A stretch of DNA of 64,000 bases. It comes from Dryocola clanedunensis subsp. sulfonylureivorans. Its GTDB lineage: Bacteria > Pseudomonadota > Gammaproteobacteria > Enterobacterales > Enterobacteriaceae. Location: contig NZ_JAERMU010000005.1 of NCBI RefSeq assembly GCF_016756775.1, positions 186,001 through 250,000 of the forward strand. Reading direction: 5' to 3'. Under the pieces are notes generated by a model, which worked only from the letters and a program-made list of their open reading frames with translations, did no database searches and was not told the origin of the DNA. The position numbers were made by a program, and so were the translations under genes. Shown piece after piece: positions 30,623-40,132 of this stretch (its first letter is position 1; the number at the start of each line of letters is the position of its first letter).

Positions 30623-31980
30623 TAATAAGTCACAAAAATTTCTACGCGACGATTCAACGCTCGACCTTTTGAATCGCTGTTGTCAGCAACAGGTTGCCGG
30701 TCCCCTTTTCCCTGAATTTTGATATTCTTCTCAGGTACCCCTTCGGCTATCAGAATTTGTGCAACATCATGCGCACGCTTTTCTGATAAGACCTGGTTAT
30801 CAGGGATATCTGCTTTATGCACAGGTATCGAATCGGTATGACCAACAATCACAACTTGCCCTTTCACTCGCTCGATTTCATTAGCCACGCGTTTGAGGAT
30901 CGCAATACTTGCCGGCTGCACTGTTGCTGAGCCAGTAGAGAACATAGAGTCACTTTTAAAGACAACTTTGCTCTCGCTTTGCGTTTCATCCACGGTAACC
31001 AACTGCTTTTCAATTTCTGCTTTTAAAAGCACGGCCAGGCGCAATCGCATAGGTTTAAGTGGTTTAACTGCTTTGAGATTCTGAAGAGCAACAAGCCGTT
31101 CCTGCACGGAAAACTCCGTTGCCAACAGATGGTATTTGCACCAGATAAAGGTACTGGCGATTAAAAACGCTCCGACAACCAGTGACACACGCACAGGTAA
31201 TCGGAAACCACGTCTTTTAATGCCAGTTCTGACGACTGTACCGTGCGGCGAAAGTTCGTTTGGAACCCTTTCTCTGGTGCTTTGCAGTAGCGTTAACAAA
31301 CGCTGACGAATCTTGGTAAGCTGGCGCTCCCCTTCTTCGATTACGCTATAACGCCCTTCGAACCCCAGCCCCAGGATACGCAACAGAACATCTAAAACAT
31401 CTGCGTAGTCATGGGGATGCATAGAGAGGCGACCGACCAGCAGGAAAAATTTATTCCCCCCGTCGTTATCCCCTTCAAAATGGTTCAGCAAGTTACTTTG
31501 TGACCACCCCACAGCAATACCCCAGGGCGTTGTATGCGCTGCTTCATCCAGAGCAGTACAAATACAGTAACGAACGATGGCCATTTTTTTCCACGAGATC
31601 TCAGTTTCGTCGCATACCACGCTAAAAATGTTAATTTCATTTTTAAACGTCCTCTTCAAAACTTCAGCTTGTTCGTTGTTGGCCATCTCTTCCGGCATTT
31701 CGCTGAGCGCTCGCAGCAGAGGCTGTACCGCCTCAAGCAGAGGCGTGGAGGAAGCATTCACCTTCTGTATTCTTTGCTGAACGCTTTCCCCTTTTAGCAG
31801 CGCATCATTGAGATCTTTACGGGCCGAAATCTTTTGGCCTTCGCCTGAGGGGTCAACTGTTGAATCAGGAGCCAAAGTCTGGAACTCCTGATCATCCTTT
31901 AAAAACATCCCTAACGCTTGTAAGCTCTCTTCGTCATCCTCGGGGGATGTGCCAAGGCTTAAGTCATGTTCGGCTGTCAA
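30622..31980 (-). CDS. tssL: T6SS membrane complex protein TssL with OmpA domain
   Basis: DotU-type inner-membrane protein fused to a peptidoglycan-binding OmpA domain. In the 452 residues the cytoplasmic DotU domain spans about 65-245 (ALDEAAHTTPWG is diagnostic), a single membrane helix lies at about 262-282, and the C-terminal OmpA domain contains GHTDSIPVH and GRALNRRVEIF. The start appears to be TTG at 31980, overlapping the tssK stop by four bases; the next in-frame ATG is about 24 codons later. The built-in OmpA domain makes a separate anchor unnecessary, yet another OmpA protein is encoded at 51045. Confidence 0.94.
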   Translation of the reverse strand: MTAEHDLSLGTSPEDDEESLQALGMFLKDDQEFQTLAPDSTVDPSGEGQKISARKDLNDALLKGESVQQRIQKVNASSTPLLEAVQPLLRALSEMPEEMANNEQAEVLKRTFKNEINIFSVVCDETEISWKKMAIVRYCICTALDEAAHTTPWGIAVGWSQSNLLNHFEGDNDGGNKFFLLVGRLSMHPHDYADVLDVLLRILGLGFEGRYSVIEEGERQLTKIRQRLLTLLQSTRERVPNELSPHGTVVRTGIKRRGFRLPVRVSLVVGAFLIASTFIWCKYHLLATEFSVQERLVALQNLKAVKPLKPMRLRLAVLLKAEIEKQLVTVDETQSESKVVFKSDSMFSTGSATVQPASIAILKRVANEIERVKGQVVIVGHTDSIPVHKADIPDNQVLSEKRAHDVAQILIAEGVPEKNIKIQGKGDRQPVADNSDSKGRALNRRVEIFVTY

Positions 31981-33323
31981 TCCCTAATCCCCCACAACTC
32001 CATTCGTAACGCCGGGAAGTCACCCGCAACGTGGAGAGCGATGGCTCCCGTTGTCGAAATGGATTCCCAGAAAGGACCGCTCTTTTGCAGGTCAAAATAG
32101 ACGTGACCAGCGCTGTAAGGAATTTGTCTTGGCGGCACCGGCAGGCTTTGCAAAATAAGCCCCGGCAGGTGCGAACGAACCAGTTCACGCAACTGCTGTG
32201 GAGCGCTGATTTTGACCTGCGACTGGAACTGCTGTTGCAGCATATCCAGGGGAATTTGCGCATGAACAGACAATACGATGCTGGAGAAAGAACGTAGCTC
32301 ATGTGGAAGAGCCATCGCTGACCAGACGCCATTGCCCTTATTGATCAATGGAATAACCTGACCTGCTCTCACCAGAATCTGGTTCAGAAGCTCATGCACT
32401 TCATCGACCAAAGGTCGAATTGAGGCATACAGATTGGCATGATCATAGCCTGGTGCAGGCTTTGGTCGTCGAGTTTGCGTTCGCACAAATGTGGAAAGCT
32501 CACCGGCTAATTTCGCAAGCTCCTGATAAAGCATGATTGGCGGCAGCTCAGGGACATTACGCAGGTGATCCAGTATCGGTTCGTATTTATTGAAAATTTG
32601 CAAAAGCAAATAATCAACAATTTCTGCACTGGCGCTTGCTTTACCATCACTGTTGGATAAGCGCGATGCCAGCATTCCTGCCCGCATTTTGACCAGACCA
32701 TTAAGGTGAGTCAGCCACTCGCTTAGCAATGTACTCGCTGCATAGCCGGTAACCGGTGGGATATAATCATCCTGATGGAGTAGTACGCTGCCGTCGGGCT
32801 GAATAGCTTTTACCTGGGTCAATGACAAACCAATCCATGATTCCGTCATCTCACTTTCCAGCATGAGCTTTAAACGTAAACTCGCGAGCTGGACTGGCTT
32901 CGGTCCTTGCCTGATGGCATTTGTGTCATTGAGTTCGGTTTCAATGGCGTGGAAGCGAGCAAGTGAGCTAGTAGCAAACTCATCGAAAATGGTTTCATCA
33001 CTATTATCGAAGCGTAAAGGAACCGCCAGAACGATGATTTTACCAAGATGCTCAGGCGTAATTGTCAGTGGCTCTGGTAGCTGTGCGTGCCCCGGTATAT
33101 CAAAAGGCGTACCGTCAGGCAGTACCCCTTTACCAGAGCGTAGTACCAGTTTTCCGTATGACAGCGCTTCCTGGTCTATTTCATATTGCGCAAAACCCCA
33201 GAAAAAAGGGGTGATGGTAGCAGCTCGTTTGTGAGCGTAATATTCCAGATAACGTTCTTGCTGTTGAAAAAGCTGTGGGCGCAGGAACAATCCTTCGCTC
33301 CAGATAACCTTATTTGTTCTCAC
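31977..33323 (-). CDS. tssK: T6SS baseplate-membrane connector TssK
   Basis: Trimeric adaptor, related to phage receptor-binding proteins, that joins the baseplate wedge to TssL and TssM. The 448 residues begin with the conserved VIWSEGLFLRPQLFQQQERYL segment (split here by its conserved WxEGxxLxPQHFQ-like pattern) and end with the LRMELWGIRD head region. It lies three bases after tssJ and overlaps tssL, as expected for the tightly packed tssJKLM block. Confidence 0.95.
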   Translation of the reverse strand: MRTNKVIWSEGLFLRPQLFQQQERYLEYYAHKRAATITPFFWGFAQYEIDQEALSYGKLVLRSGKGVLPDGTPFDIPGHAQLPEPLTITPEHLGKIIVLAVPLRFDNSDETIFDEFATSSLARFHAIETELNDTNAIRQGPKPVQLASLRLKLMLESEMTESWIGLSLTQVKAIQPDGSVLLHQDDYIPPVTGYAASTLLSEWLTHLNGLVKMRAGMLASRLSNSDGKASASAEIVDYLLLQIFNKYEPILDHLRNVPELPPIMLYQELAKLAGELSTFVRTQTRRPKPAPGYDHANLYASIRPLVDEVHELLNQILVRAGQVIPLINKGNGVWSAMALPHELRSFSSIVLSVHAQIPLDMLQQQFQSQVKISAPQQLRELVRSHLPGLILQSLPVPPRQIPYSAGHVYFDLQKSGPFWESISTTGAIALHVAGDFPALRMELWGIRD

Positions 33324-33326
33324 GGT

Positions 33327-33863
33327 TTATTCCATTTCATTCATTGAAATTGTGAGTTGATCAAAACGCACGTGTAGTATTGTTTGTTTTTTCGAGAAGA
33401 TTTTTTTATACCAGGGTCGCTGGTCTTCTTTCTTTAAATAATAAATTTTTTGCCAATCGGCATGTTCCAGGTCGCGATATGCAGCAACAAAACCAAGTGC
33501 GATAACATCAGCATCAGCATGGATCTCAAGCTTTCTTGATTCGCCAGGCCTGAGCATAATCTTATCTATCTTAGTTAATTCGTTCGCTAAAAATGTATCA
33601 TGTCCCTCTACCAGGGAGAAATAGTCGCTATTCTGAAATGCATCTACGGATTTAAGCTGATAAACGCTTACGCTCACAGGTGCAGCTTGCTTTTTGATAT
33701 CAGGATTTGTTGATAAAGAAGATGTCATGACCAGGGAAACATTCATTTGGTCAATGTTTTTATCAGCAGAACTACAAGCAACGAGGTAACAACAACAAAA
33801 ACACAAAATCGCGTTAGCAATTTTATTTCTCAGGACTCGCGTGCAGTTACTCATAGTCAACAT
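33327..33863 (-). CDS. tssJ: T6SS outer-membrane lipoprotein TssJ
   Basis: Lipoprotein that anchors the TssLM complex at the outer membrane. From the ATG at 33863 it has 178 residues, with a short basic N-terminus, a Cys-rich hydrophobic stretch and the lipobox LVAC. The mature domain is the transthyretin-like TssJ fold: PVSVSVYQLKSVDAFQ, then the conserved DYFSLVEGHDTFL. A longer frame from 33908 would put 15 extra residues before the signal peptide. It is separated from hcp by about 145 bases that include a strong hairpin. Confidence 0.9.
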   Translation of the reverse strand: MLTMSNCTRVLRNKIANAILCFCCCYLVACSSADKNIDQMNVSLVMTSSLSTNPDIKKQAAPVSVSVYQLKSVDAFQNSDYFSLVEGHDTFLANELTKIDKIMLRPGESRKLEIHADADVIALGFVAAYRDLEHADWQKIYYLKKEDQRPWYKKIFSKKQTILHVRFDQLTISMNEME

Positions 33864-33960
33864 GATTAAACTCGTCTTACTTCCACAGGTCACATAAACT
33901 TTATCCACTATTTGTCACACTGGTGGCAGTAACAAATTGTGCGATAAAGTTTAGCAAGAC

Positions 33961-33992
33961 TAAATCTGCTATTTTGGAAAATAGCAGATTTA
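33961..33992 (-). terminator. Perfect 15-bp hairpin downstream of T6SS hcp
   Basis: TAAATCTGCTATTTT (33961-33975) pairs without mismatch with AAAATAGCAGATTTA (33978-33992), leaving a two-base spacer. It begins 17 bases after the hcp stop in the direction of transcription. It may be a partial terminator or an mRNA 3' stabiliser that lets hcp be made in large excess over tssJKLM. Confidence 0.7.
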
Positions 33993-34008
33993 AAATTATC
34001 ACAGTTAA

Positions 34009-34494
34009 TTAACCGTGCAGGTTCGCCTTAACATCATAGCTGGCAGAAATAACACCAGACTTATGACCTTCCGCATTCTGCATGACATAATCTTGCGTCA
34101 TTTTAGTGAATGAGAAACGAACTTCTTCGCGAGGGCGAGTTTCATCTTCAAGAGAACCAGCCATATGGACTTTTGTAATGATAACATCAGTAAATTTGAT
34201 GGTTAAGTATTCCAGCGGATCACCACCAGCCTTACGAACGACAAAAGCAATATTCTTGATATGCTTACCTGTCAGACAGTAATTGAGGAGATTTGGACTT
34301 GCTTTATCGGTATAGTGTACGAAGCAAAAATCTTCAACACTTGCGCGACCAGAACCACCACCGGAACCACTGTGCATGTTTGAATGCTGGGAAACATCCC
34401 ATTTCCAGGATAATACTTGAATTTCATTTTTATGAGTAGCATCTAAAGACTCACCGTCGATGCCATCAATTTTAATAAACATATCTTGAGCCAT
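34009..34494 (-). CDS. hcp: T6SS tube protein Hcp (TssD)
   Basis: Hexameric ring protein that stacks to form the inner tube and is secreted. The 161 residues show the Hcp family pattern: MFIKIDGIDGES at the start, VLSWKWDVSQ, a glycine-rich SGSGGGSGR loop, and the C-terminal FTKMTQDYV. It has its own leader with a promoter-like element and is bounded by hairpins on both sides, so it probably forms an independently expressed cistron. It is unrelated to the hybrid-cluster protein at 16782. Confidence 0.97.
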   Translation of the reverse strand: MAQDMFIKIDGIDGESLDATHKNEIQVLSWKWDVSQHSNMHSGSGGGSGRASVEDFCFVHYTDKASPNLLNYCLTGKHIKNIAFVVRKAGGDPLEYLTIKFTDVIITKVHMAGSLEDETRPREEVRFSFTKMTQDYVMQNAEGHKSGVISASYDVKANLHG

Positions 34495-34513
34495 AAAATC
34501 CTCTTCGGCACTT

Positions 34514-34541
34514 ATTATAATATAAAAATTTGAAACAAGAA
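34514..34541 (-). promoter_or_regulatory. Candidate promoter of T6SS hcp
   Basis: On the minus strand a perfect TATAAT (34519-34514) lies 16 bases after TTCTTG (34541-34536), about 20 bases upstream of the hcp ATG. The AGAGGA ribosome-binding site lies between them. An inverted repeat TGGCAAATGCCA at 34548-34559 just upstream could be an operator. Motif evidence only. Confidence 0.5.
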
Positions 34542-34612
34542 TTCACGTGGCAAATGCCAACGTTTCATTCTTTCCCTTTCATAACGACTTGCATTACAAA
34601 AACAGCTCCACA

Positions 34613-34640
34613 GCAGAAATTATTTTTCATTAATTTCTGC
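34613..34640 (-). terminator. Hairpin between tssC and hcp
   Basis: GCAGAAATTA (34613-34622) pairs perfectly with TAATTTCTGC (34631-34640) around an eight-base loop, about 35 bases after the tssC stop. No T run follows in the leftward direction, so it is at most a weak terminator or a processing site. Confidence 0.5.
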
Positions 34641-34674
34641 GGGATAAATCTTATGTGTGTGTATATATATTTAA

Positions 34675-36180
34675 TTACGCAACATCTTTAAGCGAAGGCA
34701 ATTTAGCAACCATACGCAAAGAAACAGTCAAACCTTCCAGCTGGAAATGTGGACGCAGGAAGAATTTAGCCTGGTAGTAACCTGGGTTATCTTCAACTTC
34801 CTCTACCACAACTTCTGCCGCAGCCAGTGGACGACGAGCTTTAGTTTCGATAGTTGAGTTAGCTGGGTCACCATCAACATAGTTCATAACCCAGTCATTC
34901 AACCAACGCTGCATCTCATCACGTTCTTTGAAGGAACCAATCTTGTCACGTACGATACATTTCAGGTAATGAGCAAAACGGGAGCAAGCGAACAGGTACG
35001 GCAGGCGAGCCGACAAGTTAGCATTTGCCGTTGCATCTGCATCATAATATTCCGCAGGCTTTTGCAGAGATTGCGCACCAATAAATGCAGCGTAGTCCGT
35101 ATTCTTACGATGGATAAGCGGAATAAAGCCACTTTTTGCCAGCTCAGCTTCGCGACGGTCAGAAATAGCAATTTCGGTTGGGCATTTCATATCGATACCG
35201 CCGTCATCAGTCGGGAAGGTATGACATGGCAGGCCTTCCACTACGCCCCCACTTTCAACACCGCGAATCAGCGTACACCAGCCGTACTCTTTGAATGAAC
35301 GGTTGATATTTACCGCCATTGCATAGGCCGCATTCGACCAGACGTACTTACTGTGATCCGCGCCATCAGTTGTTTCTTCAAAATCAAATGCATCCACCGG
35401 ATTAGTGCGAATACCGTATGGGAGACGTGACAAGAAGCGTGGCATAGCAAGGCCGATATAGCGGGAATCCTCAGACTGACGCAATGAGTTCCATGCCGCA
35501 TATTCCAGATTCTGAGTGAAAATCTTGGTCAGATCGCGTGGATTTGACAGTTCATGCCATGAATCCATCTGTAAAACTGAAGGCGCAGCGCCGGTGATGA
35601 ATGGCACGTGAGCCGATGCAGCAACCTTACCGATGGATGACAGTAAATCAACATCAGGAGCAGTATGATCGAAGAAGTAGTCAGCGACCAGGCAACCATA
35701 AGGCTCACCACCAAGCTGACCATACTCTTCCTCGTATACCTTTTTAAACAACGGACTTTGATCCCAGGCAATACCTTTATAGCGCTTCATGTTGCGGCGC
35801 AGCTCATCCTTGGAAATGTCCATAAAACGCAGCTTGAGTTTTTCATCAGTTTCGGTGTTGTAGACCAGATAATTCAGGCCACGCCATGCACTTTCCAATG
35901 ACTGAAACTCTTTGTGATGCAAAATCAAATTAATTTGTTCAGTCAGTTTGTGATCGATTTCTGCAATGATTGAGGCGATACTTTTGTACGCGTCTTCAGA
36001 AACAATTACCGTATTTGCAAGCGCCTGTTCTGCGAGTGTTTTGACTGCATTTTCAACCGCAGATTTGGTTTCATCGGTCTTCGATTTAAACTCTTTATTT
36101 AACAGAGTATTAAAATCGCTATAAGATGTAGCCTCTTTAGCTGAAGTTTGTTTGTTAATTGGTGTTTGAGCAGTAGACAT
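34675..36180 (-). CDS. tssC: T6SS contractile sheath large subunit TssC
   Basis: Large sheath protein that assembles with TssB around the Hcp tube. The product has 501 residues from the ATG at 36180 (MSTAQTPIN), which has AGGAAG nine bases upstream. A start at 36207 would overlap tssB and is less likely. Conserved blocks include HHKEFQSLESAWRGL (about 85-100), the central FLSRLPYG, and a C-terminal VSLRMVAKLPS. It follows tssB by 16 bases. Confidence 0.96.
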   Translation of the reverse strand: MSTAQTPINKQTSAKEATSYSDFNTLLNKEFKSKTDETKSAVENAVKTLAEQALANTVIVSEDAYKSIASIIAEIDHKLTEQINLILHHKEFQSLESAWRGLNYLVYNTETDEKLKLRFMDISKDELRRNMKRYKGIAWDQSPLFKKVYEEEYGQLGGEPYGCLVADYFFDHTAPDVDLLSSIGKVAASAHVPFITGAAPSVLQMDSWHELSNPRDLTKIFTQNLEYAAWNSLRQSEDSRYIGLAMPRFLSRLPYGIRTNPVDAFDFEETTDGADHSKYVWSNAAYAMAVNINRSFKEYGWCTLIRGVESGGVVEGLPCHTFPTDDGGIDMKCPTEIAISDRREAELAKSGFIPLIHRKNTDYAAFIGAQSLQKPAEYYDADATANANLSARLPYLFACSRFAHYLKCIVRDKIGSFKERDEMQRWLNDWVMNYVDGDPANSTIETKARRPLAAAEVVVEEVEDNPGYYQAKFFLRPHFQLEGLTVSLRMVAKLPSLKDVA

Positions 36181-36196
36181 GATCTTTTCTTCCTGA

Positions 36197-36739
36197 TTAA
36201 TCTTCACTCGCGGCTTCAGCAGCCTGCTGTTTTGATTTTGGTGCGGATGCTAAGGTTTTAAGCAATGCTTTATCCTGCAGAAGATTCATGACTAACTCTT
36301 CTGCTCCCGCTTTGCCATCCATATACGTTTGCAGGTTTGCAAGCTGTGTACGGGCGTCCAGCAGTTGTGATAAAGAATCAACTTTCGTCGCTATAGCGTC
36401 AGGTGAAAAATCGTTCATGCTCTCGAAGGTGATATCAACCATTAACTGGCCTTCGCCAGTTAATGTATTTGGTACAGAAAAAGCAACACGTGGAGCCATG
36501 GCTTTCATACGTTCGTCAAAATTATCAATATCAATATTGAGGAACTTTCTGTCCGCAACTGGTGGCAGAGGTTCTAGCGCTTTACCGGACAGATCGGCAA
36601 GTACACCCATAATAAATGGCAGCTCGACTTTTTTCTCGCTTCCATATATTTCCACATCATATTCGATTTGAACTCGAGGCGCGCGATTTCGCGCAATAAA
36701 CTTCTGAGAACTACCTTTATTACTACTATTAACGTTCAT
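36197..36739 (-). CDS. tssB: T6SS contractile sheath small subunit TssB
   Basis: Small sheath protein, partner of TssC and recycled by ClpV. The 180 residues include the diagnostic NRAPRVQIEYDVE, VELPFIMGVLADLSG and FDERMKAMAPRV segments and an Ala/Gln-rich C-terminus. AAAAGGA precedes the ATG. The fimbrial minor-subunit gene lies 117 bases upstream, so the sheath genes probably follow a promoter or read-through from the fimbrial block. Confidence 0.96.
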   Translation of the reverse strand: MNVNSSNKGSSQKFIARNRAPRVQIEYDVEIYGSEKKVELPFIMGVLADLSGKALEPLPPVADRKFLNIDIDNFDERMKAMAPRVAFSVPNTLTGEGQLMVDITFESMNDFSPDAIATKVDSLSQLLDARTQLANLQTYMDGKAGAEELVMNLLQDKALLKTLASAPKSKQQAAEAASED

Positions 36740-36856
36740 GAATGGTCCTTTTCATTCTATATAACATGTACCCCGTGTTTAGCACACGGTACTACAGTAT
36801 TAGCAAGTCACTTCATTAATCAACAAAAGATAGGCCGGACAACTACTTTTAGGAAA

Positions 36857-37453
36857 TCATTTATATATCAAATCAATATTTGCCGTCGCTTGTATTAAGC
36901 CAGGCGTTACAGAAAAACTGCCATTCGCATAGTAGCTTGCCGAATAACTATGAGTTACATCCTCTCCTGTTGAAGAGATAGTATAGTCCTGCTCGCTACC
37001 CACACCATCAATGATCATTTGTGCTCTGGAACTATTTCGGATTCTGACCTGTACTTGCTTACTATAATCATCCCCTGATGTGTTGATCAGGTTACCAGTA
37101 TTGCTATCGGCAACAGACGCGCCGCTGACGAAGCGCAATGCCACAGTTCTGTTAATCGGACAATTTTTTAGCGAAATATTGAAGGGTGTGTCCCCAACTT
37201 CGTTGCCATCCGTTTGCAGCAAGTTGGAAGATAATGTAGGAAGTTGCACCTTTTCATTATTCGATAACCCATTAATGCTGATTTCACAGGTTTCTTCAAC
37301 ATAAGTTCCCTTAAAATCCACTTGTATCTTACAGCTACTGTCCGTGCAGGATTGAGCCCAACCAGGTGAAGACAGCGTTAGCCACAGCAAACAGCAGATA
37401 TTCATTTTGTAAATACGTTCACTCATCGTGAAATATTTTTTTAGCGTCGACAT
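36857..37453 (-). CDS. Fimbrial minor subunit (pilin-like)
   Basis: A 198-residue chaperone-usher pilin. After a long basic N-terminus a hydrophobic signal segment (about 17-33) ends near WAQS, and the mature part has the paired pilin cysteines, a GTYVEETCEIS start and the C-terminal beta strand GLIQATANIDLIYK typical of pilins that undergo donor-strand exchange. The ATG at 37453 has GAGGAAG upstream and overlaps the usher stop by 13 bases, so it is coupled to the usher. It may be a tip or terminator subunit. Confidence 0.85.
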   Translation of the reverse strand: MSTLKKYFTMSERIYKMNICCLLWLTLSSPGWAQSCTDSSCKIQVDFKGTYVEETCEISINGLSNNEKVQLPTLSSNLLQTDGNEVGDTPFNISLKNCPINRTVALRFVSGASVADSNTGNLINTSGDDYSKQVQVRIRNSSRAQMIIDGVGSEQDYTISSTGEDVTHSYSASYYANGSFSVTPGLIQATANIDLIYK

Positions 37454-40065
37454 ATCATCTTCCTCTGTACAACGGAGTTCCCTACGGCCGAAGAACTCGA
37501 GGCATCCAACGGATCAGGAATAATTCTGCAGCGCAAATTTTCAGAAAACTTAGCAAACATAGACCGGTGCTCAGGATCCCATCCGCGAATAAATGCCATC
37601 CCGCCCTGACCAATAATACTTTGGCTTTCTCCTGTCTCATCTACCACTTCCGTTCCTATTGGCAGTAACTCATTATTTTGATCGCGAACAACAATCACCA
37701 TCGGCTTGCCTACAAGCGTTTGCATCTTCACAGCAATTGCTGAACCTGCTCGCGGTACAACAATCTGCTCGCCATCAAGGATATCAACAGTGTCTGGTAA
37801 ACCTTTTGAGTCAATGGCTATGCTGTTTTCGCGGTATGGAGATAATGATGGTGAAATAGCATAGCCATTGCCATCAATATAAGCACCGAACCCATTGAGC
37901 ACCTTCGCACCATCTGCCCCCTGGGCATCAACAATAGCGAAGGGATTATCTCCCAGTTCAGGCCCCAGGGTCAGACCGCCACTATGTGCGACTACGCTAC
38001 CGCTGGCAGCTAACGAAATTTGTCTGGCCGAAAGATTATTCGCCGAAGCCGTCACACCAAACTGTCCGTAACGTGAGCGGTAGTTCATATTGCCATTGAT
38101 AAATTCTTGCGTGCTACCGGCGCTCTCACCTGAAAGCGATGAGCCAATACCATAATTAAGCTCATTTTGTTCTCCCTGTGAACCATTCGCATTCATCATG
38201 AAATTGTTGTTATTTTTATCATGAGAGACCGAACCGTACAGCGAGCTGAACAGTGGCTTTTGTGTGTAGCTGCTACCAATCGGGATATTCACCGAAAGCG
38301 TTACACTATTATCGTGTTCTCCCTGACCACTATCAGTCCTCATCACCATGAGCGAGTAGGAAAAATAGCGGTTCGAGTTATTATAAGATATCGAATATTG
38401 CTTGGTTGGCTTTCTGTCGTCCCAGTAGTTATACAAGCTGGCTGAGAGGGACAAGGAGCTATTGTTCCAGAGACTCTGTGAGGCACTGGCTGTCAAACGT
38501 TGCTTAGTGCGGTAATCAGCCCCCTCCTCACCCTTGCTGCCATAGCGAGTAATACTTGCATCACGGAAACTATAAAATCCTCTGGAAGAATAGCGGTATG
38601 CTGCAAGCGTCATGTTAGTGCTTGTCTGCTGGACATATTTTGTATAGCCGATATTGAAGCTATTCCCTGAAGAGTCCTTGTTATTACGCAATTCGCTTTT
38701 TGCATGGGTAAGATCCAGCGAAAAACCGCCGATCATAGTGTTAATTGCGTTACCAATCGCGATGGCTAAATAATGCTCACCAGCCTGTCCACCGCCGTAC
38801 AGGGTATAATTGTTTTTAAGCCCATACTGAAGGACGCTTTGTATGATTTTTGGCGACCCTTGAATGGAATCGTCATTCAGCTCACCAACAGAAGCATTGA
38901 TACGGGTTACCCCCTCATGGAGTAACATCGGTGGTGCAGAAAATGGAACGCTTTGGATACGTTGACGACCATCAGCCTCGGTGACAATAAGCTGCAAATC
39001 ACCACCGTAACCCATCGCACCGATGTCATTCAGTTCAAACTCACCGGGGGGAACAATAGTTTCATACACCTTTTGCCCATGTTGCATGACGGTGACTTTG
39101 GCGTTTGTTTCTGCAACCCCTCTTAATACCGGGACATAATTGCGCAATCCTTCCGGTAGCATACGGTCATCAGACTGAAGCTGTGCCCCACGCAAATTAA
39201 AACTGTCAAACAGGTCGCCTGAAGTGACAGAGTCGCCAAGCGTCAACTGGCTTTTTAACGGCGTAATATCCGTCTGAGCATAAGTATATAAATTCTGTGT
39301 ACCAGAGCCGCTGTGCTGGTCCCAGCTTGTATTCATACGCTTGCGAAGACGCCAGTCTCCTAAATTCATGCCAAGCATCATGCCCAGGTTGGTGCTGAAA
39401 TTCTCCTGTTCGTCGTCGCTGCTGTAGCGATACATGTTAGCGTTATAATCAATAAAGCCAGCGGTGACACCCGAATCAAAACGTGCGGGATCAATATATC
39501 CTCGCGGGTGTTTTACAAGATTGACCTGCGGGACATCGAGATTAAGTTCGAATTCACCTTCGTTATAGGAAACCTTACTATCCGGAATCAAACTATCGAG
39601 TGTTGTTCGCTGCTCAGTGCTGTTTGCTGAAGTAACAGTAGGTTGCTTTTTATCTGGTCCATATAACTGGATACCGTAAGAATAAAGCTCCTTAAGAGTA
39701 AATACAGGTTTGGCGCTAACTTCTCCGGCTACAGCAGTGAAAGGAACATCATGACGCCCATAGTTTTCGCCATTGACGATGACATAAACTGAGTGAGTAC
39801 CAGGCGTGACTGGATTTCCCTTAACATAGCGAGAAACATCTATTCCCGCGCCATGAATAAAGCTTGAGTTATACTCAACTTCCGTACTATCAATATCACT
39901 ATTTTCTTCTGACTCATGCCCAGGTTCTTGAGTCGCCCACACTGGATGAACCATTATTATTGAATAAAATACAGCAACCGAAAGACGCGCTGCAGACTTA
40001 ATGGTTAAAGTTGCCAGGCTTTTTCCAGTTTCTTGCTGTTTTTTCTCCATTTCAGAATGATTCAA
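37441..40065 (-). CDS. Fimbrial outer-membrane usher
   Basis: FimD/PapC-type usher that exports and assembles pilins. The 874 residues have a signal segment ending near PVWA (about 46), an N-terminal chaperone-binding domain, a large beta-barrel with the plug (LGDSVTSGDLFDSFNLRGAQL is typical), and C-terminal domains. The start seems to be TTG at 40065, since AGAGGA lies eight bases before it; an ATG at 40050 lacks a good site. It is encoded between chaperone and minor pilin, inside the T6SS leftward arm. Confidence 0.93.
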   Translation of the reverse strand: MNHSEMEKKQQETGKSLATLTIKSAARLSVAVFYSIIMVHPVWATQEPGHESEENSDIDSTEVEYNSSFIHGAGIDVSRYVKGNPVTPGTHSVYVIVNGENYGRHDVPFTAVAGEVSAKPVFTLKELYSYGIQLYGPDKKQPTVTSANSTEQRTTLDSLIPDSKVSYNEGEFELNLDVPQVNLVKHPRGYIDPARFDSGVTAGFIDYNANMYRYSSDDEQENFSTNLGMMLGMNLGDWRLRKRMNTSWDQHSGSGTQNLYTYAQTDITPLKSQLTLGDSVTSGDLFDSFNLRGAQLQSDDRMLPEGLRNYVPVLRGVAETNAKVTVMQHGQKVYETIVPPGEFELNDIGAMGYGGDLQLIVTEADGRQRIQSVPFSAPPMLLHEGVTRINASVGELNDDSIQGSPKIIQSVLQYGLKNNYTLYGGGQAGEHYLAIAIGNAINTMIGGFSLDLTHAKSELRNNKDSSGNSFNIGYTKYVQQTSTNMTLAAYRYSSRGFYSFRDASITRYGSKGEEGADYRTKQRLTASASQSLWNNSSLSLSASLYNYWDDRKPTKQYSISYNNSNRYFSYSLMVMRTDSGQGEHDNSVTLSVNIPIGSSYTQKPLFSSLYGSVSHDKNNNNFMMNANGSQGEQNELNYGIGSSLSGESAGSTQEFINGNMNYRSRYGQFGVTASANNLSARQISLAASGSVVAHSGGLTLGPELGDNPFAIVDAQGADGAKVLNGFGAYIDGNGYAISPSLSPYRENSIAIDSKGLPDTVDILDGEQIVVPRAGSAIAVKMQTLVGKPMVIVVRDQNNELLPIGTEVVDETGESQSIIGQGGMAFIRGWDPEHRSMFAKFSENLRCRIIPDPLDASSSSAVGNSVVQRKMICRR

Positions 40066-40132
40066 TTTTGTAATCCTCTACATATATGATCTTCCTGATC
40101 TACACTCCGAAGACGAAGTGATGTAACCAGAT

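Noticed and set aside
34540-34575. A possible sigma-54 promoter upstream of T6SS hcp (TTGGCATTTGCC)
   Set aside because: The GG-N10-GC spacing is not met; the sequence is better read as a short palindrome next to a sigma-70-like promoter.
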